Assembly (NCBI RefSeq): GCF_002280675.1 | Contig: NZ_NCEN01000001.1 | Span: 248,001 to 312,000, forward strand | Length of the DNA stretch: 64,000 nt | Direction: 5' to 3' | Source of the DNA: Novosphingobium sp. 32-60-15 | GTDB taxonomy: Bacteria; Pseudomonadota; Alphaproteobacteria; Sphingomonadales; Sphingomonadaceae | Shown: piece after piece, positions 17,360 through 28,131 of the stretch | Numbering within the stretch: position 1 is the first letter of the stretch | Layout: every line of letters begins with the position of its first letter | The notes under the pieces: generated by a model | Seen by the model: only the letters and a program-made list of their open reading frames with translations | Database searches by the model: none | What the model was told of the DNA's origin: nothing | Made by a program: the position numbers and the translations under genes

Positions 17360-19405
17360 ATGTCTTCCATCCTGATCATAGTTTTCCTGCCGCTTCTGGC
17401 AGCGATCATCGCAGGGCTTGGCAACAAGCAACTGGGCATGGTGCCCGCAAAGGTCATCACCACCGGCGCGCTGTTCATCTCGTGCGCGCTGTCATGGCCG
17501 ATCTTCATCGGCTTCCTTGGCGGCCATGCCGAGGCTAGCGTCACGCCAGTGCTCGACTGGGTAAAGTCGGGTAACCTCGACTTCACTTGGGCATTGCGCG
17601 TCGACACACTTACTGCTGTCATGTTGGTGGTTATCACCAGCGTCTCGGCACTCGTCCACCTGTACTCATGGGGGTACATGAGCGAAGAGCCGGATCAACC
17701 GCGCTTCTTTGCCTACCTCTCGCTGTTCACCTTCGCGATGTTGATGCTGGTGACGGCGGACAACCTCGTGCAGATGTTCTTCGGTTGGGAAGGGGTGGGC
17801 CTTGCCTCTTATCTGCTGATCGGTTTCTGGTTCAAAAAGCCATCGGCCAATGCCGCTGCGATGAAGGCCTTTGTGGTCAACCGCGTGGGCGACCTTGGCT
17901 TCATGATGGGCATTTTCGGCACGTTCCTCGTGTTCGGCACCGTTTCGATCCCCGCGATCCTTGAAGCAGCCCCCGGCATGGCCGGATCGACAATCGGCTT
18001 CCTTGGCGGCCGGTTCGATACGATGACCGTGCTGTGCATCCTGCTGTTCATCGGCGCGATGGGCAAATCGGCCCAGCTTGGCCTGCACACCTGGTTGCCG
18101 GACGCGATGGAAGGCCCGACGCCGGTGTCGGCGCTGATCCATGCGGCTACGATGGTTACCGCTGGCGTGTTCATGGTCTGCCGCCTGTCGCCGATGTTCG
18201 AAGTCAGCCCGACCGCTCTGGCGATGGTCACTTTCGTCGGCGCGATGACCTGCATCTTTGCGGCAACCGTTGGCACGACGCAGACCGACATCAAGCGCGT
18301 GATCGCCTATTCGACCTGTTCGCAGCTTGGCTACATGTTCTTTGCGGCGGGCGTGGGCGCTTATGGCGCTTCGATGTTCCACCTGTTCACGCACGCCTTC
18401 TTCAAGGCGCTGCTGTTCCTCGGCGCAGGCAGCGTGATCCATGCGATGCACCATGAACAGGACATGCGGTATTACGGAGGCCTGCGGAAAAGCATCCCGC
18501 TCACGTACTGGGCGATGATGATGGGCACGCTGGCGATTACCGGCGTCGGCATTGTCGATGTATTCGGTTTTGCAGGCTTCTATTCGAAGGATGCGATCCT
18601 TGAAGCAGCTTATGCCAAGGGTACGGAACTGGGCTATTTTGCCTTCTTCCTTGGTATCTTTGCAGCACTTCTGACCAGCTTCTATTCGTGGCGGCTGATC
18701 TTCCTGACTTTCTTCGGCAAGCCGCGCTGGGAACAGTCCGAGCATATTCAGCACGCGGTCCACGATGCACATGGTCATGACGATCATGCTCACGGGCATG
18801 AAGAACACGCCCACGCGCATCACGATGAGCACAGCGACGGCACGGCGGGCTATCACCCGCACGAAAGCCCGCTCAACATGCTTATCCCGCTCGGCGTCCT
18901 GTCGGTTGGCGCGGTTCTGGCAGGTTCCGTGTTCCACCATTCCTTCGTCAGCGAAGGCACCGGTCACTTCTGGAAGGGCTCGCTGATCTTTGCCGAACAC
19001 ACCATTCACGCGATGCACGACGTGCCGCTGTGGGTGAAGTGGGCACCGTTTGCGGTGATGGCGACCGGTCTGCTGATCGCCTGGTATGCCTACATCAAGA
19101 ACACGAAGTTCCCGGCGGCGTTCGTCGATCAGTTCGGGTTCCTCTACAAGTTCCTGCTCAACAAGTGGTATTTCGACGAGCTTTACCGCGCCGTGTTCAT
19201 CGTGCCTGCCATGTGGCTGGGCCGCGTGTTCTGGAAGGTGATGGATCAGGGCGTGATTGACCGGTTCGGCCCCAACGGTGCCGCCTGGGTCGTTGCCCAG
19301 GGCAGCCGCGCCGCCGCCAAGCTCCAGTCGGGGTATCTCTATAGCTATGCGCTGGTCATGCTCGTCGGACTTGTCGGCGCGATCAGCTGGGTGATCGCAC
19401 AATGA
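17360..19405 (+). CDS. nuoL: NADH-quinone oxidoreductase subunit L, with His-rich loop
   Basis: Distal proton-pumping antiporter-like subunit with a C-terminal lateral helix; 681 residues from the ATG at 17360 (a TTG three codons earlier is possible). Core motifs are [52 protein letters not shown] and [11 protein letters not shown]. Residues 465-501 form a hydrophilic loop with 14 His in 37 residues, interspersed with Asp/Glu. Overlaps nuoM by ATGA. Confidence 0.97.
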   Translation: MSSILIIVFLPLLAAIIAGLGNKQLGMVPAKVITTGALFISCALSWPIFIGFLGGHAEASVTPVLDWVKSGNLDFTWALRVDTLTAVMLVVITSVSALVHLYSWGYMSEEPDQPRFFAYLSLFTFAMLMLVTADNLVQMFFGWEGVGLASYLLIGFWFKKPSANAAAMKAFVVNRVGDLGFMMGIFGTFLVFGTVSIPAILEAAPGMAGSTIGFLGGRFDTMTVLCILLFIGAMGKSAQLGLHTWLPDAMEGPTPVSALIHAATMVTAGVFMVCRLSPMFEVSPTALAMVTFVGAMTCIFAATVGTTQTDIKRVIAYSTCSQLGYMFFAAGVGAYGASMFHLFTHAFFKALLFLGAGSVIHAMHHEQDMRYYGGLRKSIPLTYWAMMMGTLAITGVGIVDVFGFAGFYSKDAILEAAYAKGTELGYFAFFLGIFAALLTSFYSWRLIFLTFFGKPRWEQSEHIQHAVHDAHGHDDHAHGHEEHAHAHHDEHSDGTAGYHPHESPLNMLIPLGVLSVGAVLAGSVFHHSFVSEGTGHFWKGSLIFAEHTIHAMHDVPLWVKWAPFAVMATGLLIAWYAYIKNTKFPAAFVDQFGFLYKFLLNKWYFDELYRAVFIVPAMWLGRVFWKVMDQGVIDRFGPNGAAWVVAQGSRAAAKLQSGYLYSYALVMLVGLVGAISWVIAQ

Positions 19406-20937
19406 ACGGGTTTCCGATCCTCTCCCTGATGCTGCTGGTGCCGCTGGTGGCAGCCGTCGCCTGTCTTGTCGTGCCGCGTGAACAGGCGCGCAGCGTTGCC
19501 TTGTTGGCAACCTTCGTGGATTTCGCGCTCGGCATGGTGCTGTGGGCAAATTACGATATTGGCGGTGCGCAGTGGCAGTTCACCGAAAGCGCCGCGTTGT
19601 TTGCAGGCTTCTCGTGGAAGCTGGGCATTGATGGCATCGCATTGATGCTGATCGCGCTCACGGTGTTCCTGATGCCGGTGTGCATCGGCGCCAGCTGGCT
19701 GTCGATCGACAAGCGTCAGGGTGAATATTACGCGGCGTTCCTGCTCATGGAAACGCTGATGATCGGCGTGTTCGCGGCGCAGGATCTGTTCCTGTTCTAC
19801 ATCATGTTCGAAGCCGGCCTCATCCCGATGTACCTGATCATCGGCGTGTGGGGCGGGGCTGATCGCATTTATGCCAGCTACAAGTTCTTCCTCTACACGC
19901 TGCTCGGCTCGGTGCTGATGCTGATCGCGATGTTCTGGATGGTCAACGAGGCTGGCACCACCGATATCCCGACGCTGATGGCCTACAACTTCCCGGCCCA
20001 CGCTCAGACGTGGCTGTGGCTGGCTTTCTTTGCCAGCTTTGCGGTGAAGATGCCGATGTGGCCGGTCCACACCTGGCTGCCCGATGCGCACGTTCAGGCA
20101 CCCACCGGCGGTTCGGTGATCCTTGCAGGCGTCTTGCTCAAGATGGGTGGCTACGGCTTCATCCGCTTCTCCTTGCCGATGTTCCCCGAAGCCTCGGCAC
20201 AATTCGCGCCCTTGATCTTCGGTATGTCGATGGCGGCCGTCGTCATCACCTCGCTGATCGCGCTGGTGCAGACCGATATGAAGAAGCTGATCGCTTATTC
20301 ATCAGTCGCGCACATGGCGATTGTCACGGTCGGTCTGTTTGCGTTCAACATTCAGGGCCTCGAAGGCTCGATGATCGTGATGCTAAGCCACGGCCTCGTT
20401 GCAGGCGCATTGTTCCTCTGCGTCGGCGTCATTTATGATCGCCTGCACACCCGCGAGATTGACCGTTACGGCGGCCTTTCCACCAACATGCCACGCTACG
20501 CCATTTTCTTCCTGCTGTTCACGATGGCCTCCATCGGCCTGCCGGGGACAAGTGGCTTCGTCGGCGAATTCCTGTCGTTGCTGGGTATTTATGAAATGTC
20601 GAGCTGGGTTGCGCTGGTCTGCACCACCGGGATCATCCTTGGCGCAGCCTACATGCTCTACCTCTATCGCCGCGTCGCTTATGGTGAACAGAAAAACGCC
20701 GATGCCGCTGCCATGCTCGATCTGGATAAGCGCGAGTGGGCGATGATGGTGCCGCTGGCTGCTGTCGTGCTGTGGATGGGCGTCTATCCTGAAAGCTTCC
20801 TCGCGCCGATGCGCAAAGATATCGCAACGCTTGACGCCCGTCTCGCTCACGCAAAGCCGCATGGCGATGCCGATGTGAAGGCCGGAACCGGAAAGCCCGC
20901 TGCTGAAGAACATTCCGCCCATGGGGGGGCGCACTGA
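19402..20937 (+). CDS. nuoM: NADH-quinone oxidoreductase subunit M
   Basis: Antiporter-like proton-pumping subunit, 511 residues and about 14 TM helices. Motifs include [64 protein letters not shown] and [11 protein letters not shown]. It ends in a roughly 30-residue hydrophilic His/Ala/Lys tail. TGATG overlap with nuoN. Confidence 0.97.
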   Translation: MNGFPILSLMLLVPLVAAVACLVVPREQARSVALLATFVDFALGMVLWANYDIGGAQWQFTESAALFAGFSWKLGIDGIALMLIALTVFLMPVCIGASWLSIDKRQGEYYAAFLLMETLMIGVFAAQDLFLFYIMFEAGLIPMYLIIGVWGGADRIYASYKFFLYTLLGSVLMLIAMFWMVNEAGTTDIPTLMAYNFPAHAQTWLWLAFFASFAVKMPMWPVHTWLPDAHVQAPTGGSVILAGVLLKMGGYGFIRFSLPMFPEASAQFAPLIFGMSMAAVVITSLIALVQTDMKKLIAYSSVAHMAIVTVGLFAFNIQGLEGSMIVMLSHGLVAGALFLCVGVIYDRLHTREIDRYGGLSTNMPRYAIFFLLFTMASIGLPGTSGFVGEFLSLLGIYEMSSWVALVCTTGIILGAAYMLYLYRRVAYGEQKNADAAAMLDLDKREWAMMVPLAAVVLWMGVYPESFLAPMRKDIATLDARLAHAKPHGDADVKAGTGKPAAEEHSAHGGAH

Positions 20938-22400
20938 TGGATTTCGCCCGCTCACTCGCGCTCGTCGCCCCAGAAACGCTGCTTTCGGTATCGGGACTGA
21001 TCCTGCTGCTGGTCGCCGCATGGGCCGGTGACAAGGCCTCCCGCGCCATCTCCATCGCTGCTGTCGCCGTGCTGACGGCCTGCGCCATCATCGCCGCTCC
21101 CGCATTGTGGGGCGGGGCGATGGGGCCGCAAACCGAAGCGTTCGGTGGTCAGTTCCGCGCCGATGCTTTCGCCGCCTATGGCAAGCTCCTGATCTATGCC
21201 AGCGCGGGCGTCACCCTGATGGTTGCCCCAGCGTTCTTTGATCGCGTCAAGGCGATGCGCGCAGAATTCCCGCTGCTTATCATGTTCGCCTCAATCGGCA
21301 TGGGCATGATGGTTTCGGCGGCGGATCTACTCACGCTCTATATCGGCCTCGAATTGACCAGCCTTGCTTCGTATGTGCTGGCCTCGTTCCTGCGCGTCGA
21401 TGAACGCTCGGCCGAAGCGGGCCTCAAGTACTTCGTGCTGGGTTCGCTGGCATCGGGCATCCTGCTGTTCGGCATGAGCCTGCTTTACGGTTTCACCGGC
21501 TCCACCAGCTTTGCCGCCATCCACGATGCGATGACTGGCGAAATGGCAACCGGCGCGCTGTTCGGCGTGATCTTCGTGCTCGCCGGTTTGGCGTTCAAGA
21601 TCAGCGCCGCGCCGTTCCACATGTGGACGCCTGACGTTTACGAAGGCGCACCGACGCCCGTCACCACCTTCTTCTCGACCGCGCCAAAGGTTGCCGCGCT
21701 CGGCCTGATGATGCGCGTCACGCTGGAGGCTTTCGGCAATCAGGTTTTCGCCTGGCAGCAAGTCGTGATCTTTGCCTCGCTGCTCTCGATCGTGATCGGG
21801 GCGCTGGGTGCCATCGGCCAGAACAACATCAAGCGTCTGATGGCCTATTCGTCGATCAACAACGTTGGCTTCATCCTGATCGGCCTCGCCACTGCAACGC
21901 AGGCAGGTGCCTCGGCAATGCTCGTCTACCTGGCAATCTATGTCGCGATGTCGGTCGCAGGCTTTGTCGTAATCCTGCTGCTGCGTGATGAAAATGGTGA
22001 TGCGGTCGAAGCGATTTCCGATCTGGCCGGTTTGTCCAAAACCCGCCCATGGCTTGCGCTGTCGCTGGCCATGGTGATGTTCAGCCTTGCCGGCATACCG
22101 CCGCTGTTCGGCTTCTGGGGCAAGTTCGTTGTGTTCCAGGCTGCGGTTCAGGCTGATCTCATCATCCTTGCCGCCATCGGTATTGCCGCCTCGGTTATCG
22201 GCGCGTTCTATTATCTCAAAGTCGTCAAGGTCATGTATTTTGACGAGGCGGTGGACAAAGTGAAGGGCACAGGCGAATTGTCGCACACCGTCATCCTTGT
22301 GCTTGCCCTGCTGGTCAATTCGCCGCTTGGCTATCTCTTGACCAAGTGCCTTGATACGCTGGCGGGCAATGCCGCTGCGGCGCTGTTCTTCGCTTACTGA
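20937..22400 (+). CDS. nuoN: NADH-quinone oxidoreductase subunit N
   Basis: Third antiporter-like subunit, 487 residues. Motifs are LYIGLELTSLASYVLASF, FKISAAPFHMWTPDVYEGAPTPVTTFFSTAPK and MAYSSINNVGFILIG. It closes the nuo set; all 14 subunits NuoA-N are present and appear intact. The following biotin ligase gene starts almost at its stop. Confidence 0.97.
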   Translation: MDFARSLALVAPETLLSVSGLILLLVAAWAGDKASRAISIAAVAVLTACAIIAAPALWGGAMGPQTEAFGGQFRADAFAAYGKLLIYASAGVTLMVAPAFFDRVKAMRAEFPLLIMFASIGMGMMVSAADLLTLYIGLELTSLASYVLASFLRVDERSAEAGLKYFVLGSLASGILLFGMSLLYGFTGSTSFAAIHDAMTGEMATGALFGVIFVLAGLAFKISAAPFHMWTPDVYEGAPTPVTTFFSTAPKVAALGLMMRVTLEAFGNQVFAWQQVVIFASLLSIVIGALGAIGQNNIKRLMAYSSINNVGFILIGLATATQAGASAMLVYLAIYVAMSVAGFVVILLLRDENGDAVEAISDLAGLSKTRPWLALSLAMVMFSLAGIPPLFGFWGKFVVFQAAVQADLIILAAIGIAASVIGAFYYLKVVKVMYFDEAVDKVKGTGELSHTVILVLALLVNSPLGYLLTKCLDTLAGNAAAALFFAY

Positions 22401-22413
22401 TACGCCGCGCGAC

Positions 22414-23145
22414 TTGATTGAAACCATTGCTGATATTCCCTCGACCAACGGTGAGCTTTTAGCCCGCCTTGGTCGGGGTGAGCCTGTTGCCGAAGGCCAG
22501 TGGCTCGTTGCTGACCGCCAGAGCGCGGGGCGGGGTCGTGCGGGCCGCGTCTGGTCCGATGGTTACGGCAATTTCATGGGGTCCACCGTGGTGCGCTTGC
22601 GCGCCTCTGATCCCTTGCCGCAAACTCTGGCGCTTGTTGCAGGTGTCGCGGTGTATGAAGCTGTGTCCGAGGTTTGCAGCGGGCTTGAAGGCCTGATGCT
22701 CAAATGGCCGAATGACTTGCTGGTGGGCGATGCCAAACTGGCCGGTATCCTGCTTGAGCGACAAGGCGATTGCGTGGTTGTGGGCATCGGTGTGAACCTT
22801 GCCCAAGCCCCGCAGGTTGAGGGGCGATCCACCGCTTCATTATCCGCGCTGGGTCAGTTCATTGCGCGCGATAGTTTCGCCGCGACCCTTGCCGAACGCT
22901 TTGCCGATGCACTGATCCGCTGGCATCTTGGCGAATGGTCGGTTTTGCGCATGCAGTGGCTTTCGCGCGCATTGCCCACCGGTACGCTTGTTTCGGTCAA
23001 AGATCGCGACCATGGCGAGATTATGGGTGCGTTTGCCGGCATTGACGATGACGGCGTGGCCCTTCTGCGCTTGGCGAATGGTGCAGTCCATGCCATCCAC
23101 GCAGGCGATATAGAAATGGTGGGTTCTCATGCTTCTGGCGGTTGA
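22414..23145 (+). CDS. birA: Biotin--[acetyl-CoA-carboxylase] ligase (catalytic domain only)
   Basis: Attaches biotin to BCCP. About 243 residues. The biotin/ATP loop GRGRAGRVW follows WLVADRQSA, and [19 protein letters not shown] is the second signature. There is no N-terminal helix-turn-helix, so it is not a repressor. The TTG at 22414 fits the family start ([15 protein letters not shown]) but has no clear ribosome site. An ATG at 22369, overlapping nuoN, is an alternative that would rely on coupling. Overlaps coaX by 17 bases. Confidence 0.9.
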   Translation: MIETIADIPSTNGELLARLGRGEPVAEGQWLVADRQSAGRGRAGRVWSDGYGNFMGSTVVRLRASDPLPQTLALVAGVAVYEAVSEVCSGLEGLMLKWPNDLLVGDAKLAGILLERQGDCVVVGIGVNLAQAPQVEGRSTASLSALGQFIARDSFAATLAERFADALIRWHLGEWSVLRMQWLSRALPTGTLVSVKDRDHGEIMGAFAGIDDDGVALLRLANGAVHAIHAGDIEMVGSHASGG

Positions 23146-23926
23146 CGTCGGCAATACCAACATCGTCTTTGCCTTGTTTCAGGGCCGGGCGATCAAATCG
23201 CGTTGGCGCGTTGCTACCGATCCGCGCCGGACGGCAGATGAATATGCCGTGTGGCTTTTGCAATTGATGCAATTACAAGGGTTTGATCCGAAATCTGTGA
23301 AGCAGATCCTGATCTCCACGGTGGTTCCGCGCGCATTGCATAACCTGACGGTGCTCTCGCAAAAGTATTTCGGCCTCGATCCGCTCGTAGCGGGCCAAGC
23401 ACCCGTAGAATGGGGTTTCGAAGCCGATATTGACGATCCGCGCTCACTCGGTGCTGATCGTGCGGTCAACGCGATTGCCGCCCACGCACGCTATCCCGGC
23501 GATCTGATTGTGGTAGATTTCGGCACGGCGACCACGTTCGACGTGGTTGATTTCAACGGCGCTTATAAAGGCGGCATTATCGCTCCGGGCATCAATCTGT
23601 CGCTTGATGCATTGGTCAACGCCGCCGCGAAACTCCCCCGCATCGCCATTGAAGCGCCAACCCGCAACAAAAGCGTAATTGGCCGCAACACCGAGGACCA
23701 GATGCACATTGGCGTGTTCTGGGGCTATGTTGCGATGATGGAAGGCCTGATCATGCGTATGCGTGCCGAAATCGGACGGCCTGCCAAAGTGGTCGCAACA
23801 GGCGGCCTCGCTGTGCTATTTGGCGAACACACCAATATTTTCGACCATGTCGATACCGACCTGACGCTGGATGGCCTTGCCATTCTGGCCGAGCGGGTCG
23901 CGCTCAAGCAAGGCTTTACCCAGTGA
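23129..23926 (+). CDS. coaX: Type III pantothenate kinase
   Basis: First step of CoA synthesis. 265 residues. An ASKHA-fold kinase with the N-terminal phosphate loop [17 protein letters not shown], the central [22 protein letters not shown] and [15 protein letters not shown] motifs, and VVATGGLA near the end. Lies in the conserved alphaproteobacterial run nuoN-birA-coaX-rnj. Overlaps both neighbours. Confidence 0.95.
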   Translation: MLLAVDVGNTNIVFALFQGRAIKSRWRVATDPRRTADEYAVWLLQLMQLQGFDPKSVKQILISTVVPRALHNLTVLSQKYFGLDPLVAGQAPVEWGFEADIDDPRSLGADRAVNAIAAHARYPGDLIVVDFGTATTFDVVDFNGAYKGGIIAPGINLSLDALVNAAAKLPRIAIEAPTRNKSVIGRNTEDQMHIGVFWGYVAMMEGLIMRMRAEIGRPAKVVATGGLAVLFGEHTNIFDHVDTDLTLDGLAILAERVALKQGFTQ

Positions 23927-25575
23927 AATCACCCAAGGAATTGTTGTTCATCGCCCTTGGCGGGTCGGGCGAAATTGGCATGAACGTCAACCTCTATTGC
24001 TGTGACGGCAAATGGTTGATGGTTGATCTGGGCATGACCTTTGCCGATCCGCATTATCCGGGGATTGATCTGGTCTTTGCCGACCTTGAATTTATCGAAG
24101 ACCGGCTCGACAATCTGATTGGCGTTGTGCTCACGCATGCCCACGAAGACCACATCGGCGCAGTGCCCTATTTCGCACAAGACCTTGGCGTGCCGCTTTA
24201 TGCTACACCCTTCACCGCAAAACTGGTGCATGAAAAGCTGGTTGAGGCAGGGATCGAGAAAGAGGTTGAACTCAACGTCATTGATCATCTTGACCGGTTC
24301 GAGCTTGGCCCGTTCGGCATCCGCTATGTGCCGCTGGCGCACTCGATTGCCGAAGGCAACGCGCTGTTGATCGATACGCCGCATGGCAAAATCTTCCACA
24401 CCGGCGATTGGAAGCTGGATGATGAACCGCGCATCGGCACGCCTGCCACCGAGGAAGAACTCACCGCGATTGGCGATGAAGGTATTCTTGCGCTGGTTTG
24501 CGATTCCACCAACGTCTTCAATCCCAAAGCGTCCGGGTCAGAAGGAGAAGTGCGGGCAGGGCTGATGGAAGCCGTCGCGGCGCAAAAGGGCCGCCGCGTT
24601 GTCGTTACCACCTTTGCGTCCAACGTGGCACGCTTGCAGACTTTGGGTGAGGTCGCGCAAGCAACCGGAAGGCAGCTTTGTGTGGCAGGGCGCTCGCTCG
24701 ACCGGATCATCCGCGTGGCCAAATCATGCGGCTATCTCAAAGACTTGCCCGATCTTGTTCATATCGATGATGCGATGGATGTGCCGCGCGGTGAATTGCT
24801 GGTGCTGGCCACCGGCGGGCAGGGTGAGGCGCGCGCGGCGCTGGGACGCATCGCTTCGGAACAGCATCCCATCCGGCTTGAAAAGGGCGATGTCGTGTTG
24901 TTTTCCAGCCGCCAGATCCCGGGCAATGAACTGGCAATCGGCCGCATCCAGAATGCGCTGGCAGACAAGGGCATCCGCATCGTGACGGACCGCCAGTCCA
25001 TGATCCACGTTTCAGGTCATCCCGGACGTCCTGAACTTGTGGCGCTATACGATTGGATTCGGCCGGAAATATTGGTGCCGGTGCATGGCGAAATCCGCCA
25101 TATGGCCGAACAGGCGCAATTGGGGCTGGACGAAGGTATTCCCAAGGCCATCGTCCAGAAAAACGGCGATCTGATCCGGCTTGCGCCTGATGGCCCTAAA
25201 AAGCTGTCCGAGGAACGCGCTGGAAGGCTTATCCTTGATGGCGACATCATCGCGCCCGCCAACGGCGAGGCGATCATCGCGCGCCGCAAGATTGCCGAAA
25301 ACGGCTTGATCAGCGTGGCTTTGGCCGTGCGGAGCGACGGGTTGCTGGTTTCCGACGTCGATATCGGCTCGATGGGCATTCCGCTTGACGAGGATATGGA
25401 AGCGTTTGTCGCCGATGCCAAAGTTGAAGCGGCAGAGGCAATTAGCAAGCTCCGTGGTGATCGCAAGCGTGACCGCGTCGCCGTGGCTGAAGCTGTGCGG
25501 CTTGCCGTGCGCCGCTGTGGCCAGCGCTGGTCGGGCAAGAAGCCTGTTGTCCAAGTGCTGTTGCGGGAAGGCTGA
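23923..25575 (+). CDS. rnj: Ribonuclease J
   Basis: Metallo-beta-lactamase/beta-CASP ribonuclease acting in mRNA decay and rRNA maturation; 550 residues. Metal-binding motif [10 protein letters not shown] at 71-80 (His72, His74, Asp76, His77), [10 protein letters not shown], the beta-CASP block [12 protein letters not shown] and [11 protein letters not shown]. Starts with GTG overlapping the coaX stop (GTGA). Confidence 0.95.
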   Translation: MKSPKELLFIALGGSGEIGMNVNLYCCDGKWLMVDLGMTFADPHYPGIDLVFADLEFIEDRLDNLIGVVLTHAHEDHIGAVPYFAQDLGVPLYATPFTAKLVHEKLVEAGIEKEVELNVIDHLDRFELGPFGIRYVPLAHSIAEGNALLIDTPHGKIFHTGDWKLDDEPRIGTPATEEELTAIGDEGILALVCDSTNVFNPKASGSEGEVRAGLMEAVAAQKGRRVVVTTFASNVARLQTLGEVAQATGRQLCVAGRSLDRIIRVAKSCGYLKDLPDLVHIDDAMDVPRGELLVLATGGQGEARAALGRIASEQHPIRLEKGDVVLFSSRQIPGNELAIGRIQNALADKGIRIVTDRQSMIHVSGHPGRPELVALYDWIRPEILVPVHGEIRHMAEQAQLGLDEGIPKAIVQKNGDLIRLAPDGPKKLSEERAGRLILDGDIIAPANGEAIIARRKIAENGLISVALAVRSDGLLVSDVDIGSMGIPLDEDMEAFVADAKVEAAEAISKLRGDRKRDRVAVAEAVRLAVRRCGQRWSGKKPVVQVLLREG

Positions 25576-25580
25576 CGGGG

Positions 25581-25853
25581 ATGAAGTGGACGTCAATCCT
25601 TGCGATCTATGGCCTGTTCTGGGTCATGGCGGGCTTCATCGTCTTGCCGTTCGGCGTGCGCACCAGTGACGAGTTGGGCACTGCAAAAGTCGAAGGTCAG
25701 GCTGACAGCGCACCGGCCAATTTCTCTGCACGCAAGCTTGTCGTCCGCACAACGATCCTGTCGGCGGTCATGTTCGCATTCTTCTATGCCAACTATTTCA
25801 ACGAATGGATCACTGTCGCGGATCTCGATCTGACCACTTACATCGGTCACTGA
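25581..25853 (+). CDS. DUF1467 family small membrane protein
   Basis: 90 residues with two TM segments (ILAIYGLFWVMAGFIVLPF at the N-terminus and VRTTILSAVMFAFFYANYF near the C-terminus) and a short polar loop. It matches the DUF1467 family that almost always follows rnj in alphaproteobacteria. Function unknown. Confidence 0.9.
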   Translation: MKWTSILAIYGLFWVMAGFIVLPFGVRTSDELGTAKVEGQADSAPANFSARKLVVRTTILSAVMFAFFYANYFNEWITVADLDLTTYIGH

Positions 25854-25868
25854 CAGGCGCGCGGGGGG

Positions 25869-27347
25869 GTGCGCCAATGGTTCCGACGCTCAGGATTCGA
25901 TCCTGCTCTGCTTGCGTTATTGGCGCTGGCATTAGCGGTACGCGCACCCATCGCCTTGCTAACCGTCTATCACCACGCCGATGAGGTGTGGCAATATGTC
26001 GAACCTGCTTACGGCTTGGTCACTGGAGACTGGATCAGGACGTGGGACATCCGGCTCGGTATTCGCAGCTGGTTGATCCCGCTGATCCTGTTGCCGTCTG
26101 TCTGGTCCGGCCATCTGGTTGACCCTGCGGGCGAATTGCACCTGATACTGCCGCGCCTGGCGATGGCAGTCGCCTCGCTTGGCTCGGTCTGGGCAGGGTG
26201 GGCGCTGGGGCTGAGGATCAGCCGGAGCCATGCAATCGTCGCAGGCTTTGTCGCCGCCGTCTGGATCGACTTTGCCTATTTCGCCCCGCGCACATCCAGC
26301 GATACTTTGTCAGTGCTGGCGGTTCTGCCGGGTTTGGCGCTGCTGTATCGCTTTCGTGACACGGGACTTGCGCGGTTGGCCTGGGGGGCGGGGTTTCTCC
26401 TCGGCCTCGGTTTCATTGCGCGGTTTCCGTCGGGGCCGGCCTTGGCTATACCGTTCCTGTGGGCAGGACGGGGCGATTTCCGCAAGGCTTGGCCAGCGCT
26501 GTTGGGCGGCGCATCGTTGGCGGTGCTCTGCGATGTTCTGGCCAATGCCGTGATGGGGCAAGCGCCGCTGCTGTGGATCATGCGCAATGTCTTTGCCAAT
26601 GTGGTGGAGAACCGCAGCCACGCTTACGGTATTGAAACGCCTGATTGGTATCTTCGTGTGCTGGCATGGCAATGGCAGTTCATCGCTATCATATTGATTC
26701 CATGTGTATATCTTGGTGCAAAGCGGTATCCGATGTTGGTGATTTCCGCCTTGGCGGTGATCGCGGTACATTCGGCAATCGGGCACAAAGAGTACCGCTT
26801 CATCCTGCTCGGCGTCTCTTTGCTGGTGCTTGTCGCGGCGATCGGCTCGGTCGATTTGTTGAATTGGTGGGTTACGCGCCGCGCATGTGTTTCATCAACT
26901 AAAGCACAGGCAGCCATCATGGCGCTCTGGCTTGCAGCATCAGTGCAAGTCGCAGCGACAGAGCCGTTCCGCATCAACTGGACAGTAGGCAAAGCGCCGT
27001 TGCGGGCGTTCCAGACGGTGCGCAATCAACCCGGACTATGCGGTTTGGCGACTTACCGGATCCGCGATGTGCCGTTCGTTTCACGCGCGATGCTGAACCG
27101 CGATGTGCCGGTGATGCTGATCAATTCGCAAGCGGCGATGAATGTCACGACCCGGCGCTACAACGTGGTGATCACACCGGCGGAGCATATGTCCGAACTG
27201 CCCAACGACTTTCGCTTCAAAGGCTGCATGACGCCCGAAAAGCCGCTGTTCGAAGAGCATTATTGCGTGATGGCGCGGCCAGGGCCATGTAGTGAAGGCC
27301 CCGGCATCCTTGATTATAACATCGCGCTTAAACGGATGGACCGTTAA
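25869..27347 (+). CDS. GT22-like (ALG9/PIG-B type) polytopic mannosyltransferase
   Basis: 492 residues from GTG (25869), with about ten TM helices. Two signatures of the GT22 family of dolichol/GPI mannosyltransferases are visible: YHHADEVWQYVEPA (acidic first-loop motif, D38/E39) and HKEYRFILL (H306). It probably transfers a sugar from a polyprenyl-phosphate donor to a lipid-linked acceptor at the periplasmic face. The acceptor is unknown and no glycan cluster is nearby. The C-terminal ~150 residues are soluble. Its stop overlaps the phoB stop by 4 bases (convergent). Confidence 0.8.
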   Translation: MRQWFRRSGFDPALLALLALALAVRAPIALLTVYHHADEVWQYVEPAYGLVTGDWIRTWDIRLGIRSWLIPLILLPSVWSGHLVDPAGELHLILPRLAMAVASLGSVWAGWALGLRISRSHAIVAGFVAAVWIDFAYFAPRTSSDTLSVLAVLPGLALLYRFRDTGLARLAWGAGFLLGLGFIARFPSGPALAIPFLWAGRGDFRKAWPALLGGASLAVLCDVLANAVMGQAPLLWIMRNVFANVVENRSHAYGIETPDWYLRVLAWQWQFIAIILIPCVYLGAKRYPMLVISALAVIAVHSAIGHKEYRFILLGVSLLVLVAAIGSVDLLNWWVTRRACVSSTKAQAAIMALWLAASVQVAATEPFRINWTVGKAPLRAFQTVRNQPGLCGLATYRIRDVPFVSRAMLNRDVPVMLINSQAAMNVTTRRYNVVITPAEHMSELPNDFRFKGCMTPEKPLFEEHYCVMARPGPCSEGPGILDYNIALKRMDR

Positions 27348-28033
27348 ACGCCTTCAAGCGCATACCCGGCAGAGCGGACGGTCCGCACCGGATCAGGAAC
27401 GCCAGGGATTGCAACGGCTTGGCGCAGACGACGGATGTGAACATCGACCGTACGCAGTTCAATGTCGCTGCCGCTGCCCCATACGGCATCAAGCAATTGC
27501 CCGCGCGAAAACACGCGGCCCGGATGCTCCATGAAGTGGCGCAGCAGGCGGAATTCAGTAGGTCCGACTTTCATCGGCGTACCCCGGCGCATCACGCGGT
27601 GTGCGGTGGGATCGAGTGCGAGATCACCAACCGTGATCGTCTCCCCCGCCAGAGCGGGGCGCACACGCCGTAGAACCGCGCCAACACGGGCAATCAGTTC
27701 ACGTGGAGAGAACGGCTTCGTCACATAATCGTCTGCGCCGATTTCAAGCCCGCGAATACGGTCGTCTTCATCAGACCGCGCGGTAAGCATGATGATGGGG
27801 ACGTGCGCGGTTTCCTTGTTGCGGCGCAGGCGGCGGCACACTTCGATGCCGCTGGTGCCGCCGATCATCCAATCAAGCAGCACAAGGTCAGGCGCTTCTT
27901 CGGCAGCCAGAAGCAATGCTTCATCACCGTCATCTGTGGTGCGAACGTCATAGCCCTCACCACGAAAGCGGTATTCAACCAATTCGGCAAGTGCCGTATC
28001 GTCTTCAACTAGAAGTAGTTTCGGAGCAGGCAC
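27344..28033 (-). CDS. phoB: Phosphate regulon response regulator PhoB
   Basis: OmpR-family activator of phosphate-starvation genes. Receiver domain with acidic pocket E10/D11/D12, phosphoacceptor Asp54 (LVLLDWMIG), Thr84 and Lys106 (YVTKPFSP). The C-terminal winged helix contains RTVDVHIRRLRQ and ends RTVRSAGYALE. The GTG at 28033 is chosen because GGAGG lies 5 bases upstream; the ATG at 28045 is part of that ribosome-site stretch (ATGGAGG). Last gene of the pho/pst run. Confidence 0.95.
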   Translation of the reverse strand: MPAPKLLLVEDDTALAELVEYRFRGEGYDVRTTDDGDEALLLAAEEAPDLVLLDWMIGGTSGIEVCRRLRRNKETAHVPIIMLTARSDEDDRIRGLEIGADDYVTKPFSPRELIARVGAVLRRVRPALAGETITVGDLALDPTAHRVMRRGTPMKVGPTEFRLLRHFMEHPGRVFSRGQLLDAVWGSGSDIELRTVDVHIRRLRQAVAIPGVPDPVRTVRSAGYALEGV

Positions 28034-28131
28034 GCAAACCTCCATGACAGTCAGTTTGCTGAAGCACGACAGATGTTACCCCAGTATGACAAAACACTCG
28101 CATGTTATTTCGGGCAAGTCAGCGCATGCCA

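Noticed and set aside
17666..19549. A 627-codon open frame on the minus strand opposite nuoL
   Set aside because: It is antisense to a clearly conserved complex I gene. Its composition (Arg, His, Gln, Asp-rich, no hydrophobic core) is what GC-rich codon bias gives on the opposite strand. No domain was recognised.
21327..22448. A 373-codon minus-strand frame opposite nuoN
   Set aside because: Antisense shadow of nuoN. Low-hydrophobic, repeat-free composition and no known motif.
28034..28131. Second Pho box in front of phoB
   Set aside because: TGTCAT-like half-sites are present but spaced about 20 bases apart and imperfect, unlike the exact box at 33440.
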